A stretch of 64,000 bases of DNA, taken from positions 11,470,001 to 11,534,000 of the forward strand of contig OZ020254.1 of assembly GCA_963971285.1 (NCBI GenBank), read 5' to 3'. The notes beneath the pieces were generated by a model, which ran no database searches, had not been told where the DNA came from, and saw only the letters and a list, made by a program, of their open reading frames with translations. The first letter of the stretch is position 1. Each line of letters opens with the position of its first letter. The position numbers and the translations under genes were made by a program. This DNA is from Astropecten irregularis. Lineage: Eukaryota > Echinodermata > Asteroidea > Paxillosida > Astropectinidae. Below, one piece after another: positions 1-11,452 of this stretch.

Positions 1-537
1 TTAGCTTTAAGTAGCGCATAGGCGTGTATACTGGGCATGAGGGATTTTATTTGTACCAATAACATGTGTAAATCGAATTGGTACATCGTCATAATTATTT
101 GCAGTATAGCTCTCTTGTAAATGTTTAACTAACTCTGAAATCCGTCATACAAAAGTATTCATGTTTTGATATAGTTGGTTCCATTCAGTTCGATTGTGAC
201 ATTCACAGATGAATGCCGCTATGATTAATGGGCATGGTGGACTTTGATTCACCGAAACGTCGAAACTGCCCCCCCCCCCCCCCCCGCCCCCCAACTCCAG
301 GTTAACAACGTGATTGGGAAACCCCCTACATGGCCCCGTCATATTAATTCACAGACTCTTTTGTCAGAAGGTCGAGCGCAATAGCTCGGTTGGTTGGCCC
401 GGTATTGTGGTCGCCGTGAGAACCGTATTTACCTGGCGCAACGTCGAATTCTATTGTGTCATTATTCATAATCCATGTCACTGGAATATGCAGCATACCA
501 ACACATCAATCCTCACAGATTTACCTAGATAACTAAC
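1..537. other. non-coding DNA, no recognised element
   Basis: No gene or repeat family could be recognised here. The only notable feature is a poly-C run at about 269-292, interrupted by one G. The short open frames on both strands lack splice context and recognisable similarity. Confidence 0.5.
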
Positions 538-1540
538 AGGGTATAAAGATGGGTGGTGGTAGAAACATATCGTTGACGACTGTTACTGTATCTGTCTTGA
601 TATTTTGTGCCCATGAATCTGTATTTCTTTGATAAAAACTAAAGTATGATATTAACTTTAAGGTGCCACACAGCACAAGAAAGCATTCCATTCACACGGG
701 AATAATCTCAAACAAAACCCACTCGTTTACTAGCTCGCACGATTGTAATAATTTATGGGATATTAAAGGTAGTATCATACTTTGATTTTATCAAAGAAAT
801 ACAGATTCGTGTGCATGGGCGAAAAAATCAAGGAAGATACAGTTACAGTCCGCTTTTTGAGAAAACAGCGAAAAAAGGCCACAGTATTTCTTAAGTGTTT
901 TCTCTTTTATTTTTGATCTTTTAAAGATCAAAAAGATTTTCGGTCGTTGTTTTACTAATTTCTGGATAAATACACCACTTCAGGCGGAAAACGTTTAACA
1001 GTATGTTTCTACCACCGCCACCTTCATAACCAGTAAGTTAAACGTAAATCTGTGAACATTTCTGTTTTGGTCTCTTACCAAAGTATGATACTACCTTTAA
1101 GGCACACAACACAAGAAAGCATTCCATTCACACGGAAATAATCTCAAACGAAACCCACTCGTTTACTACCTCGCACGATTGTAATAATTTATGGGATATT
1201 AAAGGTAATATCATACTCTGGTTTTTATCAAAGAAATACAGATTCGTGTGCATGGGCAAAAATATCAAGGAAGATACAATAACAGTCATCTGTGAAAATT
1301 TCAGTCCTTTACGTTGCCCGCTTTTTGAGAAAACAGCGGAAAAGTGTTTTCTCTTTTATTTTTGATATTTTAAAAGATCAACAAGATTTTCGGTCGTTGT
1401 TTTACTAATTTCTGGATAAATACACCACTTCAGGCAGAAAACTTGTAACAGTATGTTTCTACCACCGCCATCTTCATAGCCAGAATGTTATACGTAAATC
1501 TGTGAACATTTCTGGGCCTACTAATTTTAAAGGGATGGTA
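538..1540. repeat. tandemly duplicated MITE plus flank (family A)
   Basis: Two copies of a roughly 436 bp block lie in tandem; for example the word ACAAGAAAGCATTCC recurs at 675 and 1111. Each block carries about 95 bp of flanking DNA followed by a TTAA-bounded MITE with inverted ends AGGTAGTATCATACTTTG, first copy about 763-1100. A truncated reverse copy precedes them at 538-661. A third piece of the flank recurs at about 1905-1965. Each MITE has the internal palindrome GATCTTTTAAAGATC and no coding capacity. Confidence 0.8.
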
Positions 1541-2339
1541 CAGAACTGGTGTTTGCGACAAAACCGTTGCTGACAGTAAAAACACATTATGTAATCCACC
1601 ATATACCTTAACTGACAAACCTGTAGAAGTTTGAGGTCCATCAGCCATCTGGATCACGAGAAAATAGTGAAAACCCGTGTACGGAGAACTGCACATATTT
1701 CAACGAATGAATAAAACGCTTCGAAGTGATTCCAATCGGAAAATAGTTTCATTTATTTCTCAACGAATATGGCATTTCAGACAAAAACATTTCATGGGGT
1801 GTTTTCTCCTATCATCACCATTATACTGTGTAAGTTTTATGTGAATCTGTGATTATGAACTGTATTTTGTCTTACCAATTCTGTACCCTCCCTTTAAGGC
1901 CTCCCGAAACCCACTCGTATCCTAGCTCGCACGATTGTAATAATTCATGGGATATTAATGTATTAACGTACTCAAAGTACTTGAACGAATATTAAAATTA
2001 GTTGATAAATCGTTACGTGCTATGTTTGTTTGATGCTGATAACGAATGATATGCTTTGTGACTGCTATATGTAGGTTTCATATGTAATTTATTTGCACAA
2101 CATAATATCTGGATTTGTTTAGCGGTTTAGTGTCCGGGTGCTTGTCAGGTGCCATGCATGTTTGCGTATTCAGTTTGTTTACATGGTTATTATTATTCCG
2201 AATTATTTCAAATTCTAATGAAGACATTTTTGACTGAGCAAAACGAGTATCAACCGAGATACCAGTAGCACTTCTGCAAAACACGAAATACTCCAGTCCT
2301 AGAATACGTTTCCATATCCCCACGTATTTAAAGGTAGGC

Positions 2340-2880
2340 CTACAATACAATTACATGATTGGTAAAGGTCACAGGACAGCACTCATACTTTGTCTGAGCA
2401 AACATGTACATGAAATAATAAACCTGTGAAAATTTGAGCTCAATCGGACATCTGAGTCACGAGAAAATAGTAACAACCCGACTAAATTTGTCTTATAAAA
2501 CCAAAAGAATGGTTTTGATCTTAAAGGGTCTCCAATAATAATATTATGGCTTTAACATGTGCCAAAAAGCAACTGTTTTATGTTTCCTGTGATTCTACCC
2601 ACTTCCTCACACCATTTCAGGGTTAACAGGAGTTTTTTGTTTGTATGCTAATTGGAATTTCCATATTCACGAGCAAAACTGTTATGTCATCTGGGTAACT
2701 GAGAGCATTAACCCAATTGATTTGTGCACGAAAACATGAAGAATGTTTTTGATCTTACCTCGATATCAAAGCTGTTTTCGGTCTTTGTTTTACTAATTTC
2801 TGGATGAATACAGCATTTTAGGTGGAGATATTTTAACTGTATGTCTCTAACAGCACCATATTCATACCTTAAGTGAAAGG
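2340..2880. repeat. MITE family B copy
   Basis: This AT-rich element starts with ACATGATTGGTAAAGGTCAC and contains a GATCTTACCTCGATATC-type palindromic centre. The same sequence recurs at about 9644-9975, 58977-59353 and, in the opposite orientation and truncated, at 60204-60540. It shares its right half (the TTTACTAATTTCTGGAT... segment) with family A, so the two families are related. It is non-coding. Confidence 0.7.
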
Positions 2881-3187
2881 GGATAACTAAACCAACTCAA
2901 GTGAGGGTGTCCTTTATGTTTGTTCCAAAAATTGTTCGGACGAACGATCTTTGGAAAATACACTAAATCTTGATTTCCTTGAAGCAGGGACCATATAGGA
3001 TTTGCAAGGCCTACAAAAACATTTATTGTGTTTGAGACAGAAAATGGACTCAACAGTTCGTAAACAGTGCAAACAGTCACCATGGAAATCTTGGTTCTTC
3101 AGATGCTGGGTTTTTCAAGGAAATATAATAATAACAACAGCACCATGGTGGCGGTGAAATGTTAGCCCTTCTGTTTGTTTGTCTAAG

Positions 3188-3592
3188 TTTTGTTGTTGTT
3201 GTTGTTGTTGTTGTTCTTGTTGTTCTTGTTGTTCTTGTTGTGGTTCTTGTTGTTGTTCTTGTTGTTCTTGTTGTTCTTGTTGTTCTTGTTGTGGTTCTTG
3301 TTGTTGTTCTTGTTGTTGTTCTTGTTGTTGTTCTTGTTGTTGTTCTTGTTCTTGTTGTTGTTCTTGTTGTTGTTGTTATTCTTGTTGTTGTTGTTCTTGT
3401 TATTGTTCTTGTTGTTGTTCTTGTTGTTGTTCTTGTTGTTGTTCTTGTTGTTGTTCTTGTTGTTGTTCTTGTTCTTGTTCTTGTTCTTGTTCTTGTTGTT
3501 GTTCTTGTTCTTGTTCTTGTTGTTGTTCTTGTTGTTGTTCTTGTTCTTGTTGTTCTTGTTGTTGTTCTTGTTGTTGTTGTTGTTGTTCTTTT
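3188..3592. repeat. GTT/TTC compound microsatellite
   Basis: About 400 bp made almost only of GTTGTTCTT-type trinucleotide blocks. Long frames stay open in several registers on both strands (poly-Leu/Phe, Cys/Ser, Gln/Glu, Thr/Arg) simply because the sequence is periodic in three. There is no splice context and no homology, so none of these frames is taken as a gene. The length is probably variable between individuals. Confidence 0.95.
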
Positions 3593-4214
3593 TCGTTGAA
3601 TGCCTTCATAATTATGACGTCTCGAACGGATGGGGTATATTTTGTGAAAGATTTCTTGTAATGTTGCAATTTTCACATAATCATGATTGCTTGGGGAAAT
3701 TATATAAAAAAAAATATCTAAACAGTACCAAGAGTTGACAATGGAGAGTTTGTTTGTGGGGACGGTACGTGTTACAACAAGTTTCACAATAATTCAATAC
3801 AGAGGAACATAATTATACCTTTCTTTTCTTTTGTCAACCTGACATCAAACTATATAGGGGAATGGATCGCTTATTGTGTATTCATGCAAATCGTGCGTTC
3901 AAAGTTCAAAGCAGTGAGGTTGTGTATTTATTTTTCGATCACGACGTCATGCAGAAATTTTTGGGGGAAATTCTGGGCTGAGTTGCGACACTTAATTTTT
4001 TACTTCCTTGTGTGTATACACTGTATACTTAATTCAACTTTTTCTGACTGATCAAATTTCACACCATTTTGGAGTCCGTGAGGAATGCTACAACATTGCA
4101 GATCGGCACCCGCTCTTACATTTTCTTAAGATCAAGTCAGTAATTAATAATCCATTGCATGGTAAAAACTTACAAAAATTACTGAACCCCGTTTGTAGAA
4201 CTTGCGCGGCTTCA

Positions 4215-4322
4215 GGGATTTATAAAATCTCTTGCACACAAACAGTCTTCCTTCTCGCTGGTATAGCTGACTAACTTCTGTCCTTCCAAGAGGTGCGCGG
4301 AATACTATACGGAGAACGCAGA
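4215..4322 (+). promoter_or_regulatory. candidate core promoter and 5' UTR of the PLEKHS1-like gene
   Basis: A TATA-like TATAAAA lies at 4221-4227, about 95 bp upstream of the first ATG. A start site near 4250 would be expected from that spacing. The stretch from 3593 to 4214 shows nothing recognisable. This is inference from motif and position only. Confidence 0.35.
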
Positions 4323-4397
4323 ATGGATCAAGTTGGAGATATTCTTAAAGAAGGCTACCTCGGAGTCCAACGTGAGAAAGGCTCTCTTTTGAAATCT
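4323..4397 (+). CDS. PLEKHS1: PLEKHS1-like exon 1 (start)
   Basis: The ATG opens [20 protein letters not shown], the first strand of the PH domain. The exon ends at TCT before GTAAGT (phase 0), an excellent donor. The start is chosen because it is the first ATG of the frame that continues into the PH domain. Confidence 0.8.
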
Positions 4398-7300
4398 GTA
4401 AGTACAACTTACAGTGTATAAACTGTATATCAGTTGGGTAGAGTAAGTTATGGTTGATCGGTGCTTTTAGAACTGTGGGTTCAGACCGTGCTTTCACGGC
4501 ATTCACCCGGGTTGACATCACCAAACTCATCGTAACTATATACTATCAATCGTAGGACTTATGATGCATTGCAGCCACACGTATAGAAGTCGTAAGATAC
4601 GATGGGTTATCCTTCGTAACTCGAGTTACGATCGATCGTAGGGCTTTGTAAAAATTGGCCGCAGGTTTGACAAAGGTTTCATAAGGGTGATTTTTCGTTC
4701 AATCAACCTCGTAGGAAAAAATAGCATGTTGCTAATATTATGTTGAACCCTTATTCCACGGAAGTTTTGAGAATTTTAATAATTTTTGGGGGGTTGGGAT
4801 CGCAAATTCGAAGCCATTATTCAATGAGAAGGGTGATTATTGTCAGTCAATTAACAAGCTGCAAACATTAATTCTGTAAACATAAAATACACCTATAGGC
4901 CTACACGTCTACTCTTTTCGTTGCAAACCCAAATAACGAAATTCATTAACTCTTTAGCAAAAATATTGTCGTATAAGGTTTACTGGTATATATTGCGAGC
5001 TTTTGTTATGCATGCAATTTTTTCTTGATGATCTTTCTTTTGTTTTATCCCATTATTCTGTTAGAAATACAAGTCCAGATACTGGACGTTGTCGTGGAAA
5101 TCAGAGAAAAAACCAGTCCTGGAATGCTTCAAGGATAAGACCAAGACAACGCTGAAAGAGCGCATTCTCTCCAGCCAAGTGGAGAATGTGCAGGTGGTGA
5201 AACAAAAGCACGGCGACTTCATCTGCATCAGTTACGGGAAACGAGTCGTCCACCTGAGGGCCGCGAACAAAGAGCAGCGGGACGAGTGGTACTCGGCCCT
5301 CTGCGACTGGCTGGGACAGACGGTCGACGATCAGGAAGGCAAATTTAGACGCCGTGTGTTTACCGACTCGACCGATAGTCGGCCGCGCGCCAGCCCGAAC
5401 AAGGGGAAACGGGTCGACTCCTCCCCGGTCCCGTACGAGGCCACATACCTCCAAGATGAACTGAAGGCAATCCTGCAGACTAGAAAGGACGATGCTGCAA
5501 TACCACCTATCCAAGAAGAAAGCACACACGAATCAGGTAAATCATTCATTTGCTAACTTGCTTCACTAGTACTATCATACTTTGGTTAAATACCGAAACA
5601 GAAATCTTCATATATACCTGTAGCTTATACGGTATAAAGATGGTGATGGTATAGAAAACATATCGTTCAAGGTTTTTTTCTGCATGCTGTATTTATCAGG
5701 AAAAGAGTAAGACCAATGACCAAAAATCATTTTGAAGATCAGAAATAAATAACTTTTTCAAAAAATCAAAAACATTTTTTTTTTCAAATACCGTTGGTGT
5801 TTTTCACTGTTTTTCCAAAAAGCGGTCACCGTATGGGACTGGAAATTTTAAAGATGACTGTTGCTGTATCTGTGTTGATCGTTTTATTCATGAATCTGAT
5901 CCAAAAAAAAGTACATGATATTACCTTTAAGCAAGCTTTCATTGCTTGATAAAGTTGTTAAACTATACATGATACATCATAGTGGCGACAACTTGATGTC
6001 CAAATTCTGTTTTGTACCTGTGCTGCCAGACCCGTAGCTGCTTTTTTGAGCATCGGTAAAGAAGATCGAGTACATCTTAATATATATCTTCCACCTGATT
6101 CCAAGATTAAAATCCTCTATTGAATTGATTTGTTAGGTATATTTTATGTTTCACTTCACAGCTGTTTCCGCAGTGGGCATTGGGAATTTCTACGAAAATG
6201 TGCCTGTAGGAAACCGCTCATTACGAGGTCCAGCATCTACGACAGCAGACCCAATCTATGAAATACACTTGCCTCGCGAACCCATCGAACACGATGAGCG
6301 AGCTGTCCTGGGTATGCCTGGCTCTGTCAGCGACGAATTCAACAACCTCGACCGGGTCTCGTCGCAGCACGAGGCGGGACAGGACTGCAATCTCAACGTA
6401 AGGGACCGGGAGAGCGACGGCCACTCACGGACCAACAGTTTGGAAAGCAACGAGGATAACAACGAACCAGAGCCCGAGGTAAAGCTGCGGCCGGCGGGGG
6501 AGATCCCGACTGTACCCTTCTGCGTAGGGGAGGCCCACCAAAAGAAAATACGGTGAGTAATAAGCTTGAGAGTCTTTGATTGAATGTCTCCTCCCTATAA
6601 GGCCGAAAAAAAATTGCGTTGCCCTCAAGTGGAAAAATTAAAATTTTGGGTCGGTCGGTCGATTTTATTTTATTTGTTTTCTTTTCTTTGGCCGACTTTC
6701 AAACATTTAAGAATAAATACAGGATGTATGGTCACCAGGGCTTATAAATCAACGGTCTTGGGTCGTTTTGAGGAGACACGCTTTTTTACTGCTAAATCTT
6801 ACATTTTCTGTCAAAAATGGTGAGTTTTTATACTTTAGGACTCGGAGAAAAAAAAAACAAATCCCGACCCAAAGTTTTGGCATTTAACGGTCGGTCGCTG
6901 AGGGCAACACAACAATTTTTTTCGGCCTAATGTCCCCCATTGCCGAGACAAATTCACGCTTAACGCCGTGCTATTGCCGTGCCAAACTGGAAGATGTTAC
7001 ATCTTTTGAATTCGGCACGGTAGTAGCACGGCATCCAATACGGCGCCTGCCCCTCTTAAGACGTTGTTAATTCCTCGTTGTCATCGCGTCACTTTTACAG
7101 GCGGCTTCGTGAGGAACAGAGACAACCCCATGGAATCAGTAAGACCCTCAGCAAGATGTCCCTGATCTTTGGCGACCAGCAACGAATCCTGCTCATGGAG
7201 AACAAAGACGGCATATGGTAAGGAAAGTATAGCCTTTGGGCTTGCATATAGTGCATATCCCTCATATAAAAGGCAATCTGTCCAAGTTATTTAGCGATAC

Positions 7301-7886
7301 AGCCTCCCAGGCGCGGTTCTACGGGGGGGCTAGGGGGGCCCCAAATTTTTTTTGTCTAGCCCCCCAAAAAATGCAAGTGAAAAAAGAAATTCTTGAAAAT
7401 ACTGGATTTGTTCAGTTATTAAGCGGCAGTTACATAAAAACGCGTTGTGTGGGCTATAATGTGCATGTTTTTCGACCCCTAATAAGACATAGCAGAAGCG
7501 AGTGTTAGAAGAACCCAAAATATTGGGTCTTCTAGCCCCCCAAAAAAATAATGGCTCTTCTAGCCCCCCACAAATTTTGCCTCTAGAACCGCGCCTGCAG
7601 CCTCCCTTGGGCAATACAGTAACTGTATACAGTAATGTTTTTAATCAGAGTTATTCGTTCCCGTTCTTTATTTCCGTGTACCCAGGGTGATATGGGTGGA
7701 CCCGAAGCACATTCGCGGTTCCTTGAGGGTCGGGGACCAGATCATAAAGGTCAACAGCCAAATCCTACCATCGGCTAGTTTCGCCCTAGAAACCATTCGA
7801 AGCACAGATAGCGACGAGGTAAACTAAGAGTGTTTACTAAACGGAGGCCCAAGCTCTGACTCTGGCTCTGGCTCAGGCTGAGGCTG

Positions 7887-7922
<36 letters not shown>

Positions 7923-9540
7923 TGGCTCTGGCTCTGGCTCTGGCTCCGGTTCCATTTCGTGAATCCGTTCTAAAATAACGGGTATCGAAAAAGAGGCTTT
8001 TGGCTGCGGTTCGGAAGAAGGTTCTCTGATCTGAAAGGAAAAAAAGAGCTTCAGCTTCATTAAAAAACTACAAGTTATATTTTTAACATATGGATGACCA
8101 GAGCCTGAGCCTGAGCCTGAGCCTGAACCTCCGTTTCATAAACCCCCCTAAGCAGCGTCTCTTTCACGTCACTTGAAGAGCCAAATTTGTCCCCCAACTT
8201 GGACTCGTTGGTATTTCACGTGCTATTTTCATCACATTTCAACAGGTTTCCATTGTGGTCAAGCGGATTCCTCACGCTACAATCGTCATGATCGAACGGC
8301 CCTCGGAGTACGATGACTTGGGCATACGACTGGAGGGCAATGAGGTAATAATCTTTATAATAATAATCTTGGGACTTTCCCAGTCTCATACGGTGCCGAC
8401 TTTTTGAGAAAACAGTGAAAAACGCCCACGGATTTTTTTTTTTAATCTTGTCATCGTTATTTTTTTATCTTTTAAAGATCAAAAATATTTTCGGTCGTTG
8501 CTTATACTAATTTCTTGATAAATACAGCATTTCAGACGGAAAAATGTAACGGTATATTTACCATCACCATCTTTATACCCTGTAAGTTATGTGTTTTGGT
8601 TATCTTCCAAAGTATGATACTGCCTCTTATTAGAATATTTACAGTAGTGGATCTAGAGGTTTGGGTGTTTTTGTGGGGAGCGGGGCCGGGGATGTACATG
8701 TATTCCCGCTAGTACTACACAGAGTTTGAAAATATAAATGCAATTTGTTTAATAGTATGTATTAGATTGAATGATTATTTAAAGGGAGTATCGTACTTTG
8801 GTAAGATACCAAAACAGAAAGTTCACATATTTACGTATAACTTACAGGGTATGAAGATGATGCTGGTAGAAACCTACTGTTAAAATTTGTCGGCCTGAAA
8901 TTGTGTATTTATCCAGAAATTAGTAAAACAACGACCGAAAATCTTTTTGATCTTTTAAAAGATCAAACATAAAAGAGAAAAGACATAAGAAATACTGTGT
9001 CTGTTTTTCATTGTTTTCTCAAAAAGTGGGCACATGTAAAATGGGACTGAATTTTTCACAGATGACTGTTACTGTATCTGTCTTGATAATTCTGCCCATG
9101 AATCTGCATTTCTTTGACAAAAACCAAAGTATGATATTACCTTTAATGATGTTTGGTATTCAAATTCTAAATGTGTCGCATCTTTCTTTCTTTCTTCCCC
9201 TGACCCCTCTCCCTTCCCCTCCCCTCCCCTCCCCTCTCCCTGTATCTGTGGTTCTGTTCCTTCTCAGATCATCCAAGTTGATCCCGAAGGCTTGGCCTCA
9301 ACTCGGGGTAACCTCAAGCCTCAGACCACGGGGGTGTCCGGGTGCATGTGCAACTGGGCCATCACTGAGGTCAACACCAAACCGGTGGATCTCTTCGCCA
9401 GCTCGGAAGACGTCATGAAGATGCTTCGTCTGGCCTTGAAGGATGTCTCTTTGGTCCTCCAGCCGGTGGACTTCATCCAGTTGATGAGGGACAGGTTGAA
9501 GTGGGATGACTCTTCGCCATCACAAAAAGAATCACAGTAA
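4323..9540 (+). CDS. PLEKHS1: PH domain adaptor with two PDZ-like modules (PLEKHS1-like), 7 exons
   Basis: Joining exons 4323-4397, 5065-5536, 6162-6552, 7101-7217, 7686-7818, 8246-8344 and 9268-9540 keeps phase and gives 519 residues. Residues about 8-111 form a PH domain: KEGYLGVQ, then KSRYWTLSW, the basic beta strands, and a C-terminal helix with the near-invariant Trp in [14 protein letters not shown] domains bind phosphoinositides or membrane partners. A disordered linker follows with NFYENV, a Grb2 SH2-type YxN motif, and DPIYEI. Residues about 338-412 ([15 protein letters not shown]) look like a PDZ carboxylate-loop and strand region; a second, more divergent copy fills about 410-495. 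Human PLEKHS1, as I recall it, has the same order with a similar 'GDHLLAVN...GRIP' segment (here GDQIIKVN...KRIP). The usual length is near 460 residues. Family confidence is moderate; role as a signalling adaptor is inferred. Confidence 0.78.
5065..5536 (+). CDS. PLEKHS1: PLEKHS1-like exon 2 (PH domain)
   Basis: The acceptor is TTCTGTTAG before AAATACAAG. The exon encodes [15 protein letters not shown] through the PH C-terminal helix and into a basic, Ser/Pro-rich linker. It ends with a single G of a split codon before GTAAAT (phase 1). It is clearly richer in GC than the surrounding introns. Confidence 0.88.
5569..5930. repeat. MITE family A in intron 2 of the PLEKHS1-like gene
   Basis: Carries the ends ACTATCATACTTTGGTTAAA and CATGATATTACCTTTAA with the shared interior of family A. 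It is non-coding. Confidence 0.75.
6162..6552 (+). CDS. PLEKHS1: PLEKHS1-like exon 3 (linker with Tyr motifs)
   Basis: Encodes the disordered acidic linker with NFYENVPVG and DPIYEIHL, then many Asp/Glu/Ser residues. The donor is CGGTGAGT. There are two usable acceptors 12 bp apart (before 6162 and before 6174). Both preserve the frame, so two isoforms differing by four residues are possible. Confidence 0.82.
7101..7217 (+). CDS. PLEKHS1: PLEKHS1-like exon 4
   Basis: The acceptor is CACTTTTACAG and the donor GTAAGG. The exon encodes [20 protein letters not shown] and the first strand of PDZ-like module 1 ([12 protein letters not shown]). Its phase joins exactly to exons 3 and 5. Confidence 0.8.
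7300..7605. mobile_element. non-autonomous hAT-like element with 8 bp target duplication
   Basis: The element itself is 7308-7597, with inverted ends CAGGCGCGGTTCTA and TAGAACCGCGCCTG. It is flanked on both sides by CAGCCTCC (7300-7307 and 7598-7605), an exact 8 bp duplication as made by hAT-type transposases. It lies in intron 4 of the PLEKHS1-like gene and has no transposase. A second copy is at 15699-16386. Confidence 0.9.
7686..7818 (+). CDS. PLEKHS1: PLEKHS1-like exon 5 (PDZ-like core)
   Basis: The acceptor is GTGTACCCAG. The exon encodes [20 protein letters not shown] and the following helix, ending SDE before GTAAAC (phase 0). A GCCTGA-rich inverted-repeat element begins only about 13 bp after the exon end. 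Confidence 0.8.
7832..8143. repeat. inverted-repeat element with hexanucleotide (GGCTCA)n ends
   Basis: The left end GTTTACTAAACGGAGGC runs into about 100 bp of GGCTCA/GGCTCT hexamers; the right end has GAGCCT hexamers followed by ACCTCCGTTTCATAAAC. The interior word GGTTCTCTGATCTGAAAGG recurs in copies at 56502-56705 and, without ends, at about 54605-54710. It sits in intron 5 of the PLEKHS1-like gene. Confidence 0.75.
8246..8344 (+). CDS. PLEKHS1: PLEKHS1-like exon 6
   Basis: A 99 bp exon in phase 0 on both sides, between CATTTCAACAG and GTAATA. It encodes the last strand of PDZ-like module 1 ([11 protein letters not shown]) and the start of module 2 ([12 protein letters not shown]). Confidence 0.78.
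8365..8628. repeat. MITE family A fragment
   Basis: Contains the family interior, from TCATACGGTGCCGACTTTTT to CCAAAGTATGATACTGCC. The left end is missing. Confidence 0.65.
8779..9145. repeat. MITE family A, full length
   Basis: Starts TTAAAGGGAGTATCGTACTT and ends CAAAGTATGATATTACCTTTAA, so TTAA lies at both borders. The centre carries GATCTTTTAAAAGATC. It is in intron 6 of the PLEKHS1-like gene, about 120 bp before exon 7. Confidence 0.8.
9268..9540 (+). CDS. PLEKHS1: PLEKHS1-like exon 7 (stop)
   Basis: The acceptor TTCCTTCTCAG follows a pyrimidine-rich stretch. The exon encodes the rest of PDZ-like module 2 and ends SSPSQKESQ with TAA at 9538-9540. AATAAA-like words near 9714 fall inside a repeat, so the poly(A) site is uncertain. 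Confidence 0.82.
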   Translation: MIQVDPEGLASTRGNLKPQTTGVSGCMCNWAITEVNTKPVDLFASSEDVMKMLRLALKDVSLVLQPVDFIQLMRDRLKWDDSSPSQKESQ

Positions 9541-9643
9541 AATATTACCTGCCCTTATTTTACTATTCATAGTCTTCGTATACAATCTTCCTTGAGACGT
9601 CGAATCCATGGGCCAATTTCATAAAACTGCTAAAACCCAAAAT

Positions 9644-9975
9644 CTACTTAAAATGTATAATACATGATTGAGAAAAGACCTCACACTTTGTCTGATCCAT
9701 GCTTGTACATGAAATAATAAACCTGTGGAAATTGTAGCTCAATTGGACATTTGAGTCATGAAAAAAACCTGCGAAAACCCGACTCAATTCTCTTTATAAA
9801 ACATAAAGATTGGTTTTGATCTTACCCCGAGATCAAAACTGTTTTCTGTCTTTGTTTGACTAATTTATAGGTAAATATACCATTTCAGCCGGAAATATGT
9901 TAACGATATGTTTCCATCAGCACCATCTTCATATTTCTATTTGTGTATGTTACCAATACTGTACTGTACCTTTAA
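9644..9975. repeat. MITE family B copy downstream of the PLEKHS1-like gene
   Basis: Similar to the elements at 2340-2880 and 58977-59353, with the GATCTTACCCCGAGATC centre. It begins about 100 bp after the stop codon and may be part of the 3' UTR. Confidence 0.65.
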
Positions 9976-10029
9976 GCATGAAAAGTCTTCCTTGATCAAA
10001 CATAATTGTCAACCAAATGTTCATGTGAT

Positions 10030-10180
10030 GTTAGGAATCTGCTTTTGATTTGTATTCGGCCATTGATTGCTGAGCATAACATTCACAAGGAGTTTTGACT
10101 GGCATACTGATTTTATTTACCAAGGTTTTTGGTGCTTAAGCAAATTTTGGTGCTTAAGCAGCTCTATGAAATTAGCCCCT
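10030..10180. repeat. fragment of the CCAATTTCATAGAGCTGC family
   Basis: Ends in GCTTAAGCAGCTCTATGAAA followed by TTAGCCCC. The same end and interior (ATTTGTATTCGGCCATTG-like) recur at about 38095-38355, 39476-39742, 44618-44840 and 57662-57910. Confidence 0.65.
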
Positions 10181-10485
10181 GGGCACGTAATTGAACAATT
10201 TGCTATAACAATCCTCTTTTTGACATGTTTTCATCCCACAATAAAAATCATGTATTTCGACATTTCATCCTGCAATTCTTTTCAGATAGTTGGGTTCTTG
10301 TCTCTTATTCCACCCTTGTAAAACTTAATGAAATGAAATTATGTGTGGCACCTTGACTTGATGCCACTGCGCGTGCGCATTCAATAATTTAAGCTCGACT
10401 TTCAGAAAAAAAAATGTATACATGTATAACGCTTTCGGTATATGAGTGCTGGATTTTGATGCATTTTATAAAGAAACGTGAGTTA

Positions 10486-10938
10486 TACAGGGTGTCCCAG
10501 AAAAAAACACGTAACACGCTGTTGGGAACCATTATGTTAAAATTAAACAGTTAATCTTTTCAAGATTTAGTTATAAAACACTGATATCTTGGCTATCACC
10601 ATGTAGAATTTAAGCAAAATGGGGTAGAACTTTGCGAAAAGTTGAAATGAGTACTCTTTAAAGGCAAATTTTTAGTAATCCAGAATAAGTGGTCAATACA
10701 CACATAATGTGTATTGAAAGAAAGATGAAAATTGGGGTTTGAGGTTGGGTGAGTCAGTCTTAGTTTTTTCTCTCAATTACAGTCCAATTTTGCTCAAATT
10801 CTACATGGTGATAGCCAAGACATGGCTGTATCACATTATAAATATTGAAGTAGTAAGCAGTTTAATTTCCATATAATATTTCTCGACACAAAGTGTTGCG
10901 GTTTTTTTTTTTTTTTTTTGGGGGGGGGACACCCTGTA
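10486..10938. mobile_element. Tc1/mariner-like MITE
   Basis: Inverted ends CAGGGTGTCCC and GGGACACCCTG are bordered by TA on both sides, the target of Tc1/mariner transposases. A longer internal inverted repeat (CTATCACCATGTAGAATTTA at about 10594, reversed near 10800) makes most of the element palindromic. It has no transposase frame. Confidence 0.85.
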
Positions 10939-11223
10939 CTGTATAGGATTGTGTATTGTTGTATCCAGATTATGACTTTGAAAAAATACATTTATGCTTC
11001 TTTAGTGACATCATCAATTTGTGTGAGTGAAATATATTCAGTTATGATTCAATCAAGGGTGCCAACTTCAAGCGCTGAAAAAATATAAACTTCCATTTTT
11101 CATTATTTTAGACATTATTATAACGGCGTGACGTGACAAATTTATGCGACAAGTTTGCGCTAATGAATACTACTATGCTGGGAAATTTGTTTTCATTATC
11201 AACTCGGTTTATACATTGTATTT

Positions 11224-11452
11224 TACGGAGCTCTAGAAGTGCCATCCAACTTGTTGAGATACTGAGAAAATTATCTCGGGATGACGACATTATCACGAGG
11301 AGGACGTCGACATCTTGGTTTTAGGATGTCGTCATCCCGTGATGAATTACCACAGGATGTCGACATCTTGCTCGTGATATGTCATCTTTCTGTGATAATT
11401 TAGGATAATCTCAGGATCTCAACAAGTCGGATGGCACCTTTAGAGCTCCGTA
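11224..11452. mobile_element. TA-flanked palindromic MITE
   Basis: Inverted ends CGGAGCTCTAGAAGTGCCAT and ATGGCACCTTTAGAGCTCCG are bordered by TA on both sides. The interior has repeated GATGTCGACATC-like and GATGACGACAT words. It is non-coding. Confidence 0.8.

Noticed and set aside
3077-3787. 236-codon minus-strand frame and three overlapping plus-strand frames of up to 182 codons
   Set aside because: They run through a trinucleotide microsatellite that is open in almost every register; the proteins are homopolymer-like.
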